Shown here piece after piece: positions 1-8,009 of a stretch of 47,485 nucleotides of DNA (position 1 is the first letter of the stretch; each line of letters starts with the position of its first letter). The notes under the pieces were generated by a model. That model saw nothing but the letters and a program-made list of their open reading frames with translations. It searched no databases and was not told the DNA's origin. The position numbers were made by a program, and so were the translations under genes. This stretch comes from JAKQHY01 sp034429475 (lineage in GTDB: Bacteria; Chloroflexota; Anaerolineae; B4-G1; SLSP01). The stretch lies in assembly GCA_034429475.1 (NCBI GenBank), contig DAOUGD010000166.1:1-47485 (forward strand), in the 5' to 3' direction.

Positions 1-1976
1 GGGACGGTCTCCCCCTTTCCTTGTCTCCCCCTCTCCCCCTCCTTTTGTCCCAGGAAGTATGCTAACAGCACATGCGCGAGCGCCAGCGAGGCCCAGCCGA
101 CGCTGAGTTGGGCGATGGGGAAGGTCAGTTCGCTCATGGCGAAGGTGACGGTGGTAAGGGCGAGGGCGGACGCGCCGTAGAGGTAGGTCGGGCGTTGCCA
201 GAGGAGGGCGGCGAGCGTCACGGCGGCGGCGAGGATCGCGTGGCTGCACGCGGCGGCTGTGCCGCTGCTCAAGTCGGTCAGCGACCAGAGGGCGGCGGTC
301 AGCATCAGGAGGATGGCCCAGACGTTGGTCGCCTGCGCCTGGAAGCGGCCCACGGCATCTTGGGCGCGCGGCCCGCGCGCCAGCCGGTGTCCGACGATGA
401 CGTACAGCGGCGTCAGCAGCGCCCAGCCCAGGGCGTGCCACGCGCCGTTGACCTCGTGGGTGTGGAAGAGGGCCGCCTGCGCCAGATACATGGCGGCGGG
501 CAGCGCGGTCACAGCCGCCATCCACAGGCCCCGGCTGCGATAGAACCACGCGCCCCAGCCCAGCACCAGCCCGCCGACGGCCCACGCGACGGTCAGGGCA
601 TCGTGCAGCGCGTCGAAGGCGGGGCCGCGCAGCAGCCGCAAGCCGAGCAGCGTCACCATCAGCACACCGCTGACGAGCAAGGCCAGGGCGCGCAAGGGGT
701 CTACCAGGACTTGGAACCGTCCTTTCCGCCGCGCCAACGCCCCCGCGACCGCCACCCACGCGCCGGTCAACAAACTTGGGCCGGCCCACGTCCAATCGTA
801 GGGCATCCCGGCGAATTTATGCAGCAGTTCACCGACAAACCAGACGACGCCCACCGAGGCGAAGCCAACCAGATAGCCGAAGAGGCGGTTCTGGATGATC
901 CACGTGACCCCCAGGTACGCGCCGAGGCAGACCAGGGAGGTCATCAGCCAGAACTCCGGCGCGACGTCGGGGGAAATGTGGAAGCTCTTGTAGAGCGTGT
1001 AGAAATCTACGGGGATGAGCAGCGCGCCAATCGCGCTCATGGCGATGCCGGAGTTGTACAGCCGCGTCTTGGTGCGGACGCCCCAACCGAGGGCGAAGAA
1101 CAACGCCGTGAAGCCGGTGGGAATCGCCACCCGCAGCGGCGCGGAGAAGCTCTCCCAGCCCCAGACGACGAAGGAGATGGCGGCGGCAAAGATGAGGAAG
1201 ATGCCCAGGAAGAGCAGCGCGTTGAGGGTGCGCTCGGAAAGCAGCGTGCGCCAGAAGCGCTCCATCAACGGCGTGGGGGGTGGTTTGGGGGCGGCGGGTG
1301 CGGGCGTCTCTACCGCTGACTCGCCGATCCGCCGATCCGCCGATCCGCTCATCCGCTCATCCGCTGCCTCTGTCGCCTTTTCCGGTTTGCGCCGGCCCAG
1401 GGCAATTTCCAGGCGCTCTTGCTCCTTGAGGAGCGGCGGGCGCAGGTGTAGTTCAGCGTCCGGGGTGGCGAAGGCGTTGGCGGCGCGCAGATTACCGAGC
1501 AAGTCGAGCACAGCCGTGATGGCATCCAGGCGGTCGGCATTGGTGGGCGGATCGGTGGGGGTGGGATGTCCGGCAAGGCGATCAAGGCAGGCGTCCCGGC
1601 GCGCGCGTAGCGCATCTTCCAGGGAGCGCATGGCGATGGGGTTGAGGTAACCGTGTCTGCGCCACTCGGCCAGATGTTCCAGCAACACATTGTCGCGGAA
1701 CAGGCGCGGCCAGGCGGTCGCGGCTTCTTCGGCGGTGAAGGGGGGCCGGCGCAGGCCCAATTCGATTTCCAAATTGCGCTGTCGCACCGTGTAGAGGCTT
1801 TGCAGGTGTTGCAACAGCGGCGCGGGTACGGATAGCCGGTGCCAGCTCTCCAATTCGCGCAGCAGCCATTGGATGTGGTCCAGTTCTGCCATGCGCGCCG
1901 GATCGGTCTCAAATCCGCAGTACGGGCAGGGCGTATCCGGGCGATAGTTGGGTTGGCGACATTTAGGACAGTGCAT
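1..1976 (-). CDS. Zinc-ribbon polytopic membrane protein, 3' end outside window
   Basis: The frame is open from an ATG at 1976 to the window edge (about 658 codons), so the C-terminus is missing. The N-terminus has two CPxC knuckles (C3/C6 and C17/C20), a short rubredoxin/zinc-ribbon-type fold. About 200 mostly polar, helical residues follow, including a low-complexity stretch near residues 205-225 made by a GGATCGGCGGATC-like DNA repeat. From about residue 240 there are many hydrophobic helices, with typical runs such as LLFLGIFLIFAAAISFVVW. This layout resembles DUF2157/DUF2339-like predicted membrane proteins of unknown function. The gene would be the last visible member of the minus-strand series. 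No strong ribosome binding site precedes the ATG. I am confident it is coding, and the function is unknown. Confidence 0.8.
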   Translation of the reverse strand, partial: MHCPKCRQPNYRPDTPCPYCGFETDPARMAELDHIQWLLRELESWHRLSVPAPLLQHLQSLYTVRQRNLEIELGLRRPPFTAEEAATAWPRLFRDNVLLEHLAEWRRHGYLNPIAMRSLEDALRARRDACLDRLAGHPTPTDPPTNADRLDAITAVLDLLGNLRAANAFATPDAELHLRPPLLKEQERLEIALGRRKPEKATEAADERMSGSADRRIGESAVETPAPAAPKPPPTPLMERFWRTLLSERTLNALLFLGIFLIFAAAISFVVWGWESFSAPLRVAIPTGFTALFFALGWGVRTKTRLYNSGIAMSAIGALLIPVDFYTLYKSFHISPDVAPEFWLMTSLVCLGAYLGVTWIIQNRLFGYLVGFASVGVVWFVGELLHKFAGMPYDWTWAGPSLLTGAWVAVAGALARRKGRFQVLVDPLRALALLVSGVLMVTLLGLRLLRGPAFDALHDALTVAWAVGGLVLGWGAWFYRSRGLWMAAVTALPAAMYLAQAALFHTHEVNGAWHALGWALLTPLYVIVGHRLARGPRAQDAVGRFQAQATNVWAILLMLTAALWSLTDLSSGTAAACSHAILAAAVTLAALLWQRPTYLYGASALALTTVTFAMSELTFPIAQLSVGWASLALAHVLLAYFLGQKEGERGRQGKGETV

Positions 1977-2017
1977 AGCAATCTACTCTGTCAATTTTTG
2001 GCAGATGGGATTACGAA

Positions 2018-2073
2018 ACATCAAACGTCAAACACCATTTGATGCATCATCACGTTTGACGTTTGACGTTTAA
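2018..2073. repeat. Heptad repeat island, CGTTTGA / TCAAACG family, inverted
   Basis: Eight consecutive 7-base units can be phased here. The left side reads ACATCAA, ACGTCAA, ACACCAT. The right side reads CGTTTGA, CGTTTGA, CGTTTAA. The two sides are reverse complements, so the island can fold as a hairpin. It fills the gap between the histidine kinase stop and the start of the zinc-ribbon membrane protein. The same word family recurs at 3825-3873. Confidence 0.8.
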
Positions 2074-2083
2074 CGCCCCCGCA

Positions 2084-2854
2084 CTATTTCTTGGGGCTTA
2101 CGTTGTTCTCCGGCTTTTCGCGGATTTTGAAGCGCAGCACGCTTACGGCGCCGCGTTTGTTGTACAGGGAAAACATCCCTTCGGGGAGGCTTTGCGTCAA
2201 CATCCGCACCAGGTACAGCGATTCTTCGTTTTTCAGGGAGAGGGCGGCTTCAGGATACCCCGGCCCGTTGTCGTGAAATTCCAAGCGCACCCATTCGCTG
2301 ATCTTCTCCAGCGTCACGACGATGTGGCAGCCGGGGCCGGTGCAGGCGTGGGTGATGGTGTTGAGGGTCAATTCGTTCAGGATCAAGGCCAGGTTCTTGG
2401 CTTGATCCACCGGCACCCGCACCGGGGATTCTTCGATCTCCAAAGCGATGGGGGCCGGCGTGGGGGTGGTCTGTAGCGTTTCCCGGATGACGCGATTGGC
2501 TAATGTCGTCAGGGGGATGTCTTCCCATTCATAATCCGCATACAGACGATAGATGACTGAGGTGGCAGAAACCTGGCTGATGAGGCTGGCCAGCATCTCC
2601 TTGTAATCCAGAGGTGGCCTGGTCTGGATTTTACGTCGTTTCATGTAAAGCAATCCCACCACCGGCACGAGGCTGTTTTGGAAGTGATAGCTGAGCGACT
2701 GAAGCGCTTTATCCTGCCGTTCGTTTTCTTCGCGCAGTTCGTCCCGCTGCCGCCGGAGTTTGGCGTGGCTATCTTCCAACGTGGCGAGGCGCTGCCGCAA
2801 TTCTGCCAATTCGGAGCGCAATTGTTCTTGGGTTAGGACATCACCGTTGACCAT
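2084..2854 (-). CDS. Soluble sensor histidine kinase, HisKA_2/HWE-like
   Basis: The 256-residue protein starts with a coiled coil (about 8-50) and has no membrane segment or recognised sensor domain. SLSYHFQNSLVPVVGLL (53-69) matches the dimerisation/phosphoacceptor motif of the HisKA_2 and HWE classes, which place a His before R/QNNL; H57 is the likely phosphorylated residue. The HATPase domain follows, with an N-box-like LILNELTLNTITHA (157-170) and a G1-like DNGPGYP (195-201). The family autophosphorylates and passes phosphate to a response regulator, but no regulator gene lies nearby. The start lies 16 bases after the kinase-like gene at 2871-3791, which suggests co-transcription. The signal it senses cannot be told. 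Confidence 0.75.
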   Translation of the reverse strand: MVNGDVLTQEQLRSELAELRQRLATLEDSHAKLRRQRDELREENERQDKALQSLSYHFQNSLVPVVGLLYMKRRKIQTRPPLDYKEMLASLISQVSATSVIYRLYADYEWEDIPLTTLANRVIRETLQTTPTPAPIALEIEESPVRVPVDQAKNLALILNELTLNTITHACTGPGCHIVVTLEKISEWVRLEFHDNGPGYPEAALSLKNEESLYLVRMLTQSLPEGMFSLYNKRGAVSVLRFKIREKPENNVSPKK

Positions 2855-2870
2855 ACTTCTAACTATACTC

Positions 2871-3791
2871 TTAAGCCGTAGACTTGCAAAGAAGGGCGCG
2901 CGCCAGCTTTAGGGCGCCCTGTGCGGGTTCGGGGACAGGCGTGAGGGGGACGAGGCGCAGGTTGAGGACGGCGGCGGCATCCTGGAAGGCGTTAGCGATG
3001 CAGTGTCCTTTGACAATGACGCTGCCGGCCAGGGCGCAAGGGATCGGGCCGGCCCACGTCAGTCGGCGCGCGACGGACTGGGCGGCCAACGCCAGTTCGT
3101 GTCCGGCGGCTTGCACGATGTGTTGCGCCACTGCGTCGCCCTGCGCGGCCACATCCTGCACGATTTCTGCGAGTTGGGCGATGTCAGCGCGCTGTGTGGC
3201 GGGGGCGTAGACGCGCGCGATCAAGTCCTGCGGCTGCGCCAGCGACCAGCGGCAGAGAATGGCGGGCGTCAGAGCGGTCTCCGGGCCGCGTCCATCGGCG
3301 GCGCGCGCGATGGCTTGCAGGGCCGCCAGTCCTATGCGGTAGCCGCTGCCCTCGTCGCCGAGCAGGTAGCCCCAGCCGCCGGCACGCGCCGTCGTGCCAG
3401 AGCGATCCGCGCCGTAGACAAGGGAGCCGGTGCCGCAGAGCACAGCGATGCCCCACCCCTCCGGCGTCCCCGCCGCCAGCGCCAATTGCCCATCGTGGAC
3501 AATCGTGACGGGGACGCCAGGATAACGAGTGTCGGCCCACGCGCGGATGATGGCTTGATCGGCGGGACGTCCTGCGCCGGCCATGCCCAGGCATAAGGCG
3601 ACCGGCTGCGTGGGGATGTCCGTCAAAGCCAGCCGCACGGCCTTGTCCAGGGTCGCGTAAGCCGCCTCTATCCCGATGGCGTGATAGTTCGACGGCCCGG
3701 CGACGCCGCGTCCCAGGATGCATCCTTCCCGATCGGCGGCCAGGGCCGCCGTCTTGCTCCCGCCGCCATCAATGCCAATGAGGATGTCCAT
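2871..3791 (-). CDS. BadF/BadG/BcrA/BcrD-type ATPase, N-acetylglucosamine kinase-like
   Basis: The 306-residue protein begins MDILIGIDGGGSKTAALAAD, the phosphate-1 loop of the ASKHA fold and typical of GlcNAc kinases. An adenosine-type motif follows (AVLCGTGSLVYG), then GGWGYLLGDEGSGYRIG, diagnostic of the BadF/GlcNAc-kinase group. Members phosphorylate amino sugars with ATP in the cytoplasm; the benzoyl-CoA reductase ATPases of the same family are unlikely here because no reductase subunits are present. I chose the ATG at 3791 because the motif starts directly after it; a TTG at 3830 would add 13 residues read from the adjoining repeat. The neighbouring amidase could supply cell-wall amino sugars, which fits but does not prove the role. 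Confidence 0.8.
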   Translation of the reverse strand: MDILIGIDGGGSKTAALAADREGCILGRGVAGPSNYHAIGIEAAYATLDKAVRLALTDIPTQPVALCLGMAGAGRPADQAIIRAWADTRYPGVPVTIVHDGQLALAAGTPEGWGIAVLCGTGSLVYGADRSGTTARAGGWGYLLGDEGSGYRIGLAALQAIARAADGRGPETALTPAILCRWSLAQPQDLIARVYAPATQRADIAQLAEIVQDVAAQGDAVAQHIVQAAGHELALAAQSVARRLTWAGPIPCALAGSVIVKGHCIANAFQDAAAVLNLRLVPLTPVPEPAQGALKLARALLCKSTA

Positions 3792-3824
3792 TGAAGTTAT
3801 TTCTGCAAAATAGTGATCTGATTT

Positions 3825-3873
3825 CGTCAAACGTCAAACGTCAAACGTCAAACGTCATCACTTGACGTTTGAC
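3825..3873. repeat. Heptad repeat island, CGTCAAA family, inverted
   Basis: CGTCAAA occurs four times in perfect tandem (3825-3852), then a variant CGTCATC, then the complement words CTTGACG and TTTGAC. It can fold on itself. The stop codon of the APH-fold gene (TGA, complement of 3848-3850) lies inside the array, so its last residues (QTSSDDV) are read from repeat DNA. Confidence 0.85.
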
Positions 3874-4837
3874 TATCAGCTTCCCACAGCAAGGCTTGCA
3901 ATTCGGCGATGGTGCGAACGGTGGGGTGGTGGAGTTCCTCCATGACCTCTGCGAGGATCCCCGCGCCGAACTCGTGGAGGAAGGTAAAGGCCATGGCGTG
4001 GCGGAAGAAAGCGGCGTCCAGCGGCAGGGCGGGGTCGTAGGCGACCATAAATTGGCGCAGGCAGCCGGCGTCGCGGGCCAGGCCGCTGAACCACAGGGCG
4101 GCCCACTCATACGCCGTCGGCGCGACGAGGCTGTCGGCGAAGTCAATCAGGCCAGAGATTTGCCAGCGTCCGTCACGCTGTTCCAGCAGCAGGTGATCCT
4201 CGGTGAGGTCGCCGTTGACCAGGCGCAGGGGCGTCGCCTCCATCTCCGCCAGCACGGACGTGAGGAAATGCGGAATTTCCTTAAGGATGGACAGCGGCAG
4301 CTTCCCTTCGCGCCGGTTTTGCGCACCCATTTGCGCGCGCCGTTTTTTGACAAAGCTCATCCAACTGTCGGGCGCCAGTTCGGGGAGCGTCACGTCTTCC
4401 AGGGGAATCTGGTGCAGGATGCCGACGATATGGCCCAGGTCGGCGGCGATGTCCAGCAGGTTGGCGCGGGGAATCTGCGCGCGCACTTCCCGGATCGGCT
4501 GGCCCGGCAAGAAGTTCATCACGATGTAGGGCCAGCGGATGCGATCCTCAAACACGCCTTCGGCCAGAATCGCAGGGGCGGGGATGCCGTGGTGTGTGAC
4601 CAGGGGATTGAGAAAGCGTTCCAGGGCGTAGTCCCGATGACAGAACGGCGCGTAGACCTTGAGCACATACGTGTGGTCGAGGACGAAGACGGCATTGGTG
4701 CCGGGGAATCCGGCCTCAATCGTGTGAACGGGTATTCCTGCCTGCCGGCAAATCTCCTGCACGGCCAGCGTCCAGCGGGGTACGTCGGTGAAAATCTTAC
4801 CCCATTGTTCCCAGGTTTCGATGTGTGGCAGCAGCAT
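3848..4837 (-). CDS. Aminoglycoside phosphotransferase-fold small-molecule kinase
   Basis: The 329-residue protein has the APH/choline-kinase fold. VFVLDHTYVLKVYAP (about 51-65) holds the ATP-binding lysine strand. LVNGDLTEDHLLL holds the catalytic loop: the usual HGDLHxxN is here NGDLTEDH, keeping the catalytic Asp at D210 but replacing the first His and the loop Asn. GLIDFADS is the metal-binding DFG-like motif. The substrate could be a sugar, an amine or an antibiotic; nothing here singles out drug resistance. The ATG at 4837 has no Shine-Dalgarno sequence because a heptad array begins three bases upstream. The last codons and the stop lie in another heptad array. Confidence 0.75.
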   Translation of the reverse strand: MLLPHIETWEQWGKIFTDVPRWTLAVQEICRQAGIPVHTIEAGFPGTNAVFVLDHTYVLKVYAPFCHRDYALERFLNPLVTHHGIPAPAILAEGVFEDRIRWPYIVMNFLPGQPIREVRAQIPRANLLDIAADLGHIVGILHQIPLEDVTLPELAPDSWMSFVKKRRAQMGAQNRREGKLPLSILKEIPHFLTSVLAEMEATPLRLVNGDLTEDHLLLEQRDGRWQISGLIDFADSLVAPTAYEWAALWFSGLARDAGCLRQFMVAYDPALPLDAAFFRHAMAFTFLHEFGAGILAEVMEELHHPTVRTIAELQALLWEADSQTSSDDV

Positions 4838-4840
4838 GGC

Positions 4841-4971
4841 GAGTTGTGAGTTAGGAGTGGCGAGTCAGGAGTTAGGAGTGGCGAGTTAGGAGTGACGAGT
4901 GAGGTATACTTGATGGCTCCTAACTCCTAATTCCTAACTCCTAACTCCTAACTCCTAACTCCTAACTTCCT
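4841..4971. repeat. Heptad repeat pair, GAGTTAG and CTCCTAA arms
   Basis: The left arm has nine phased 7-mers (4841-4903; GAGTTGT, GAGTTAG, GAGTGGC, GAGTCAG and so on). After 13 unlike bases the right arm has seven near-perfect CTCCTAA units (4917-4965). The arms are reverse complements (GAGTTAG against CTAACTC), so transcripts on either strand could form a long imperfect hairpin. The array fills the gap between the flavodoxin stop and the APH-fold start. Confidence 0.9.
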
Positions 4972-5451
4972 TTATGGGAACAGTTTCTTGGTCAGTCCCG
5001 CGACGCGGGCGCCCATCTCGCGGGCGGCTTGGAGGGCGTCGTCGTTGGGCTGACCGACGGCGAAGGGGCCGAAATGGGGGCCTTCGGTCGTGCCGCGCAC
5101 CACCATGCCGGCGACGAGCATCGCGGTGAGGATGGACATGATAGCCGTCTCATGGCCGCAACCCGCGCCGCCGGAGGTGGTGAACGCCCCGCCGACTTTA
5201 CCTTCCAGTTTGCCGTAGACTTGCGCGGTCACGTCGAACATTTGCTTGACGCGGCCGGCCATCTGCCCGAAGTACGTGGGCGATCCCACGATGATGCCGT
5301 CGGCGGCCAGCCAGTCGTCATTGGTGGTGTGCGGGACGGTCTTGAGTTCGCACGTCACGCCTTCTACCGAACACACACCTTCCGCAACGGCTTCGGCCAG
5401 GGACTTGGTGTTGCCAGTTGAACTGAAATAGGTTACTAACACTTTGGTCAT
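4972..5451 (-). CDS. Flavodoxin-like NAD(P)H:quinone oxidoreductase, WrbA-like
   Basis: The 159-residue single-domain protein has a flavodoxin fold. The FMN phosphate loop is TYFSSTGNTKSLAEAV near the N-terminus. GSPTYFGQMAGRVKQMFD is the second FMN-contact region, shared with WrbA-type quinone reductases. AFTTSGGAGCGHETAIMS is the third loop. WrbA-type enzymes use FMN for two-electron quinone reduction in the cytosol; a plain electron-carrier flavodoxin is the alternative. The start is well set, with GAGGAG six bases before the ATG. A strong hairpin sits just upstream. Confidence 0.8.
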   Translation of the reverse strand: MTKVLVTYFSSTGNTKSLAEAVAEGVCSVEGVTCELKTVPHTTNDDWLAADGIIVGSPTYFGQMAGRVKQMFDVTAQVYGKLEGKVGGAFTTSGGAGCGHETAIMSILTAMLVAGMVVRGTTEGPHFGPFAVGQPNDDALQAAREMGARVAGLTKKLFP

Positions 5452-5470
5452 ATTGTCTCCTCAGAACCAA

Positions 5471-5534
5471 GCCGCTAAAGCGGCGGATTAAAAGAAGCTG
5501 TTTTCGCGGACGGTACACCATCCGTGAAAACAGC
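5471..5534. terminator. Two hairpins between the unknown gene and the flavodoxin-like gene
   Basis: GCCGCT-AA-AGCGGC forms a small hairpin at 5471-5484. At 5497-5534 a 14-bp stem (GCTGTTTTCGCGGA pairing with TCCGTGAAAACAGC, one G-T pair) closes a 10-base loop. The second lies 19 bases past the stop of the upstream minus gene and could end or attenuate transcription. No clear T-tract follows, so it may instead protect mRNA or be a mobile palindromic repeat. Confidence 0.6.
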
Positions 5535-5553
5535 CCCTTAAAGGTCAGTGTGG

Positions 5554-6411
5554 TTATTTGTTCTGCCCACGGACGACGTCAATGCCTTTCATCGCCAGTT
5601 TGATGGCGAGGCCGCCGCCTGGCACCAGGAGGTCTACGGTTTCTACGCCAACGTCGAAGAGGAAGGTGGGATCAATGATTTTGCCCATGTACTGTTGGAA
5701 GACTTTGCCGCCGCTCTGCCATTGGCCGGTCAGCCCGTCGTATTCCAGGATGGCATCTTTCTCTTTGGAAAGCCAGCGGTATTGAAACGCATAGACCGGG
5801 CGATAGTAGAGGTCAATTCTCTCGACGTCAATGGTATCTTCGAGGATGCGCTCGGCCTGGACGCTTTTGATCATGCCGATCAACACTTCATGCACCACCG
5901 CCGAGGCGCGCGCCGCCGGCGGCACGACGATGGCCGCGCCTGCCGAAAAGTCGTCCAAATCGTCCTGGGGAATTTCAGTAGCGGTGAATTTCAGGTAATC
6001 GGCCATGCCCGGCGCTTTCTGAGTGGTCAATCCGTCAAAGAATACGTCCTCGTGCAGTTCTTCAAGGCAGTGTTCGAGGCCCGTCAGGGTGATTTTTTTG
6101 TCTATCACCGGATAGTCTTGATTCTGGATGGTGACGGATTTGACCACGGGATCCGTGAGGGTCAGGGGGTAGTCTTTCCGTCGCTCGTAGACGTAACGCG
6201 CCGCGCAGACGATGTGCCAGAAAGGTTCGTAGCGATGTTCTTTGTAGATCAGCTTGAAGTCGTCGTCTTTGGGGCGTTGCAAGAGACTGCCCATCTTGGC
6301 CATCGCGCCAAAGGCATCCACTTTCCTGCTCCACGCCCGGCCTTCGGCCTGGTCAATGGAAAGCTGCGCCTCCATGAAAAAGGCGCGTTCATCAGCTAGA
6401 CGAATTTCCAT
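5554..6411 (-). CDS. Protein of unknown function, 285 residues
   Basis: I do not recognise this protein. It is soluble and acidic, with no signal peptide or membrane helix. The first half holds an aromatic-rich segment (FWHIVCAARYVYERR, about 64-78). The middle has a run VVPPAARASAVVHEVLIG, and a later part has YYRPVYAFQYRW followed by charged residues. The C-terminal 35 residues are more hydrophobic (LLVPGGGLAIKLAMKGIDVV). The start is well supported by AAGGAGG a few bases before the ATG. It begins 11 bases after the aldo/keto reductase stop, so the two are probably co-transcribed. Confidence 0.7.
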   Translation of the reverse strand: MEIRLADERAFFMEAQLSIDQAEGRAWSRKVDAFGAMAKMGSLLQRPKDDDFKLIYKEHRYEPFWHIVCAARYVYERRKDYPLTLTDPVVKSVTIQNQDYPVIDKKITLTGLEHCLEELHEDVFFDGLTTQKAPGMADYLKFTATEIPQDDLDDFSAGAAIVVPPAARASAVVHEVLIGMIKSVQAERILEDTIDVERIDLYYRPVYAFQYRWLSKEKDAILEYDGLTGQWQSGGKVFQQYMGKIIDPTFLFDVGVETVDLLVPGGGLAIKLAMKGIDVVRGQNK

Positions 6412-6422
6412 AGTTCCTCCTT

Positions 6423-7184
6423 CTATCCCTGCGCCGTGAGTTCCTCCATCAGGCGCACGTCTTGCTCCAGATGCGCGACGCTGCTGACGCCGATGCTGAG
6501 AACGTGAACCGTGCCGAGGTTGAGGACGTACTCCATCTCGCTCCGAATGTCTTGGAGCAACTTGCCGCAGCCCAGGACTTTCATCGCGTAGATGCCCTTC
6601 CCGGCGTCGTACAACTGCTTAATCACCGGGACGACTTTGGCGGGGGTATCGTCCATGTTGACGCCGGCGTGATTGATGCGCACCAGCACCACGTCCACCC
6701 ATGGCGAGGTCGCCGCCGCTTTCAGTGCGCCGAGTCCGTGACACGACATGCCAACGGCGCGCACTTTCCCGGCGGCTTTGGCCTGGGAGAGCGCCTCCAT
6801 GGCGCCGGCCAGTTGCCTGGGCCAGCCATCGTTTGATAGTCCGTGCAGCAGCACGATGTCGAGCACGTCTGTCCCCAATTCTTTCAGGAAGCGATCCACG
6901 TCTTTTGTGATCTGCGGGCCGCTGCGCGCCGTGGTCTTGGTAGCGATCACCACCTTGTCGCGGGGAATCCCTTGCAGCGCGCGCGCCACGTGCGGATGCG
7001 AGCCGTACTGATCCGCCGTATCCCAGAAGGTCACGCCGAGGTCATACGCGCGGCGCAGCAGATTCGCCAGCCCGTCCAATCCCAGGGCCGTCTGCTCCGA
7101 ACGTCCGGCCCAGCCATGCGATCCCGTTCCAATCGCCATGCGCGAGACGCGCAACCCGGTATTGCCAAAAGTGATAGTATTCAT
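6423..7184 (-). CDS. Aldo/keto reductase
   Basis: The 253-residue protein shows the AKR (beta/alpha)8 barrel signature from its first strand (TITFGNTGLRVSRMAIGTGS). The catalytic tetrad is intact: D55 and Y60 in FWDTADQYG, K83 in VVIATKT and H114 in VLLHG. It is shorter than most AKRs (about 280-330), lacking part of the C-terminal cap. It should reduce an aldehyde or ketone with NADPH; the substrate is not visible. The ATG at 7184 is directly preceded by five heptad repeats, leaving no Shine-Dalgarno sequence. The unknown protein gene follows 11 bases later, and the amidase gene precedes it. Confidence 0.85.
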   Translation of the reverse strand: MNTITFGNTGLRVSRMAIGTGSHGWAGRSEQTALGLDGLANLLRRAYDLGVTFWDTADQYGSHPHVARALQGIPRDKVVIATKTTARSGPQITKDVDRFLKELGTDVLDIVLLHGLSNDGWPRQLAGAMEALSQAKAAGKVRAVGMSCHGLGALKAAATSPWVDVVLVRINHAGVNMDDTPAKVVPVIKQLYDAGKGIYAMKVLGCGKLLQDIRSEMEYVLNLGTVHVLSIGVSSVAHLEQDVRLMEELTAQG

Positions 7185-7219
7185 AGTCGTTAGTCCAAAG
7201 TCGAAAGTCTAAAGTCTGG
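7185..7219. repeat. Heptad repeat island, AGTCTAA family, five units
   Basis: Five phased units read AGTCGTT, AGTCCAA, AGTCGAA, AGTCTAA, AGTCTGG. The first base directly adjoins the ATG of the aldo/keto reductase (complement of 7182-7184), so the array forms the whole near leader of that gene. Confidence 0.75.
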
Positions 7220-7252
7220 AACCCAAATTGCCAGGGAAAACAAAACTGTATT

Positions 7253-7915
7253 TCATTTCTCGCCTCCGATACCATACGCCAATCCTACTTCAGCCGCCAA
7301 ATCCGGCAATCTATCCGCCAGATAGCGTCCTGGGCACACGGTTTCAGCCGGCTGAAAGTCACGATGCCCTGCCAGGTGGGTGATGGCGTAAGTGTCCCGC
7401 AGATAGGCTGCCAGAAGTTTGAGTTGCACGATCTGAACCTCCGCCGGACGCCATAGCTCGAATTGCCCAAAGAGCGCGACGCCCACCGTGCCGGTGTTGT
7501 GCCCGCCCGTGTGGGCGCCGCGCACGCCGATGTCGCGTCCCTCGAATACAATGCCTTCCGGGTTGATGACAAAATGATAGCCGATGTCGGCCAATCCCAG
7601 GCGCTTTCTGTGCCATTTCTGGATTTCTCTGGGATGCTGCTTGATGTAGGTGGCGGTGTGATGAACGACGATCGTGTGCAGCACTTCGCTTAAAGGCGCG
7701 TCATAGATCAGCCAGCCGCCGGGGTTGGTCTGCGGATCATACAAGCCGTGTTCTGCGGCGGCCTGTAAATCGGGTTCGCCGGCCCGCCATTCTTCGCGGG
7801 ATACAACGTGCAGCGTTATCGGCAGACTGGGCCGCCCCGATTGCGACAGGAATTCCGGCAGCAGCGACAGCCCGGCAACCACGCCCAGCTTGAGAACCTC
7901 GCGCCGTGTGACCAT
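7253..7915 (-). CDS. Tat-exported N-acetylmuramoyl-L-alanine amidase (PGRP/Amidase_2 family)
   Basis: The N-terminus MVTRREVLKLGVVAGLSLLP is a twin-arginine signal (R4-R5 before a hydrophobic stretch). The mature part is a zinc amidase of the peptidoglycan recognition type. Zinc ligands are a His of VVHHTAT (85/86), H184 in GHRD and C194 in TVCPG. GYHFVI (112-117) and GRDIGVRGAHTGGHN (126-140) are conserved fold segments. The family cuts the amide bond between muramic acid and L-alanine in the cell wall. At 220 residues it is a single catalytic domain with no wall-binding repeats. It could serve wall turnover, defence or scavenging. Confidence 0.85.
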   Translation of the reverse strand: MVTRREVLKLGVVAGLSLLPEFLSQSGRPSLPITLHVVSREEWRAGEPDLQAAAEHGLYDPQTNPGGWLIYDAPLSEVLHTIVVHHTATYIKQHPREIQKWHRKRLGLADIGYHFVINPEGIVFEGRDIGVRGAHTGGHNTGTVGVALFGQFELWRPAEVQIVQLKLLAAYLRDTYAITHLAGHRDFQPAETVCPGRYLADRLPDLAAEVGLAYGIGGEK

Positions 7916-7938
7916 TCGACAATTTTAAGGAACTGCTT

Positions 7939-7992
7939 GCGTAGTCCGTATTCCGTGTTGCGTAAAGAAATTGAGCGGAATACGGACTACGC
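7939..7992. repeat. Heptad repeat hairpin, CGTAGTCCGTATTCCG family
   Basis: A perfect 17-bp stem (GCGTAGTCCGTATTCCG at 7939-7955 with its complement at 7976-7992) closes a 20-base loop. Each arm is built of 7-base words (GCGTAGT, CCGTATT). The words ACGGAAT and ACTACGG continue to about 8005. It lies between the RraA-like stop and the amidase start. The same words reappear at 46320-46342. Confidence 0.85.
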
Positions 7993-8009
7993 ACTACGGA
8001 ATACGTGTT

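Noticed and set aside
3848..4837. Antibiotic resistance gene (aminoglycoside phosphotransferase)
   Set aside because: Only the fold is shared; the catalytic loop is altered and the setting is metabolic.
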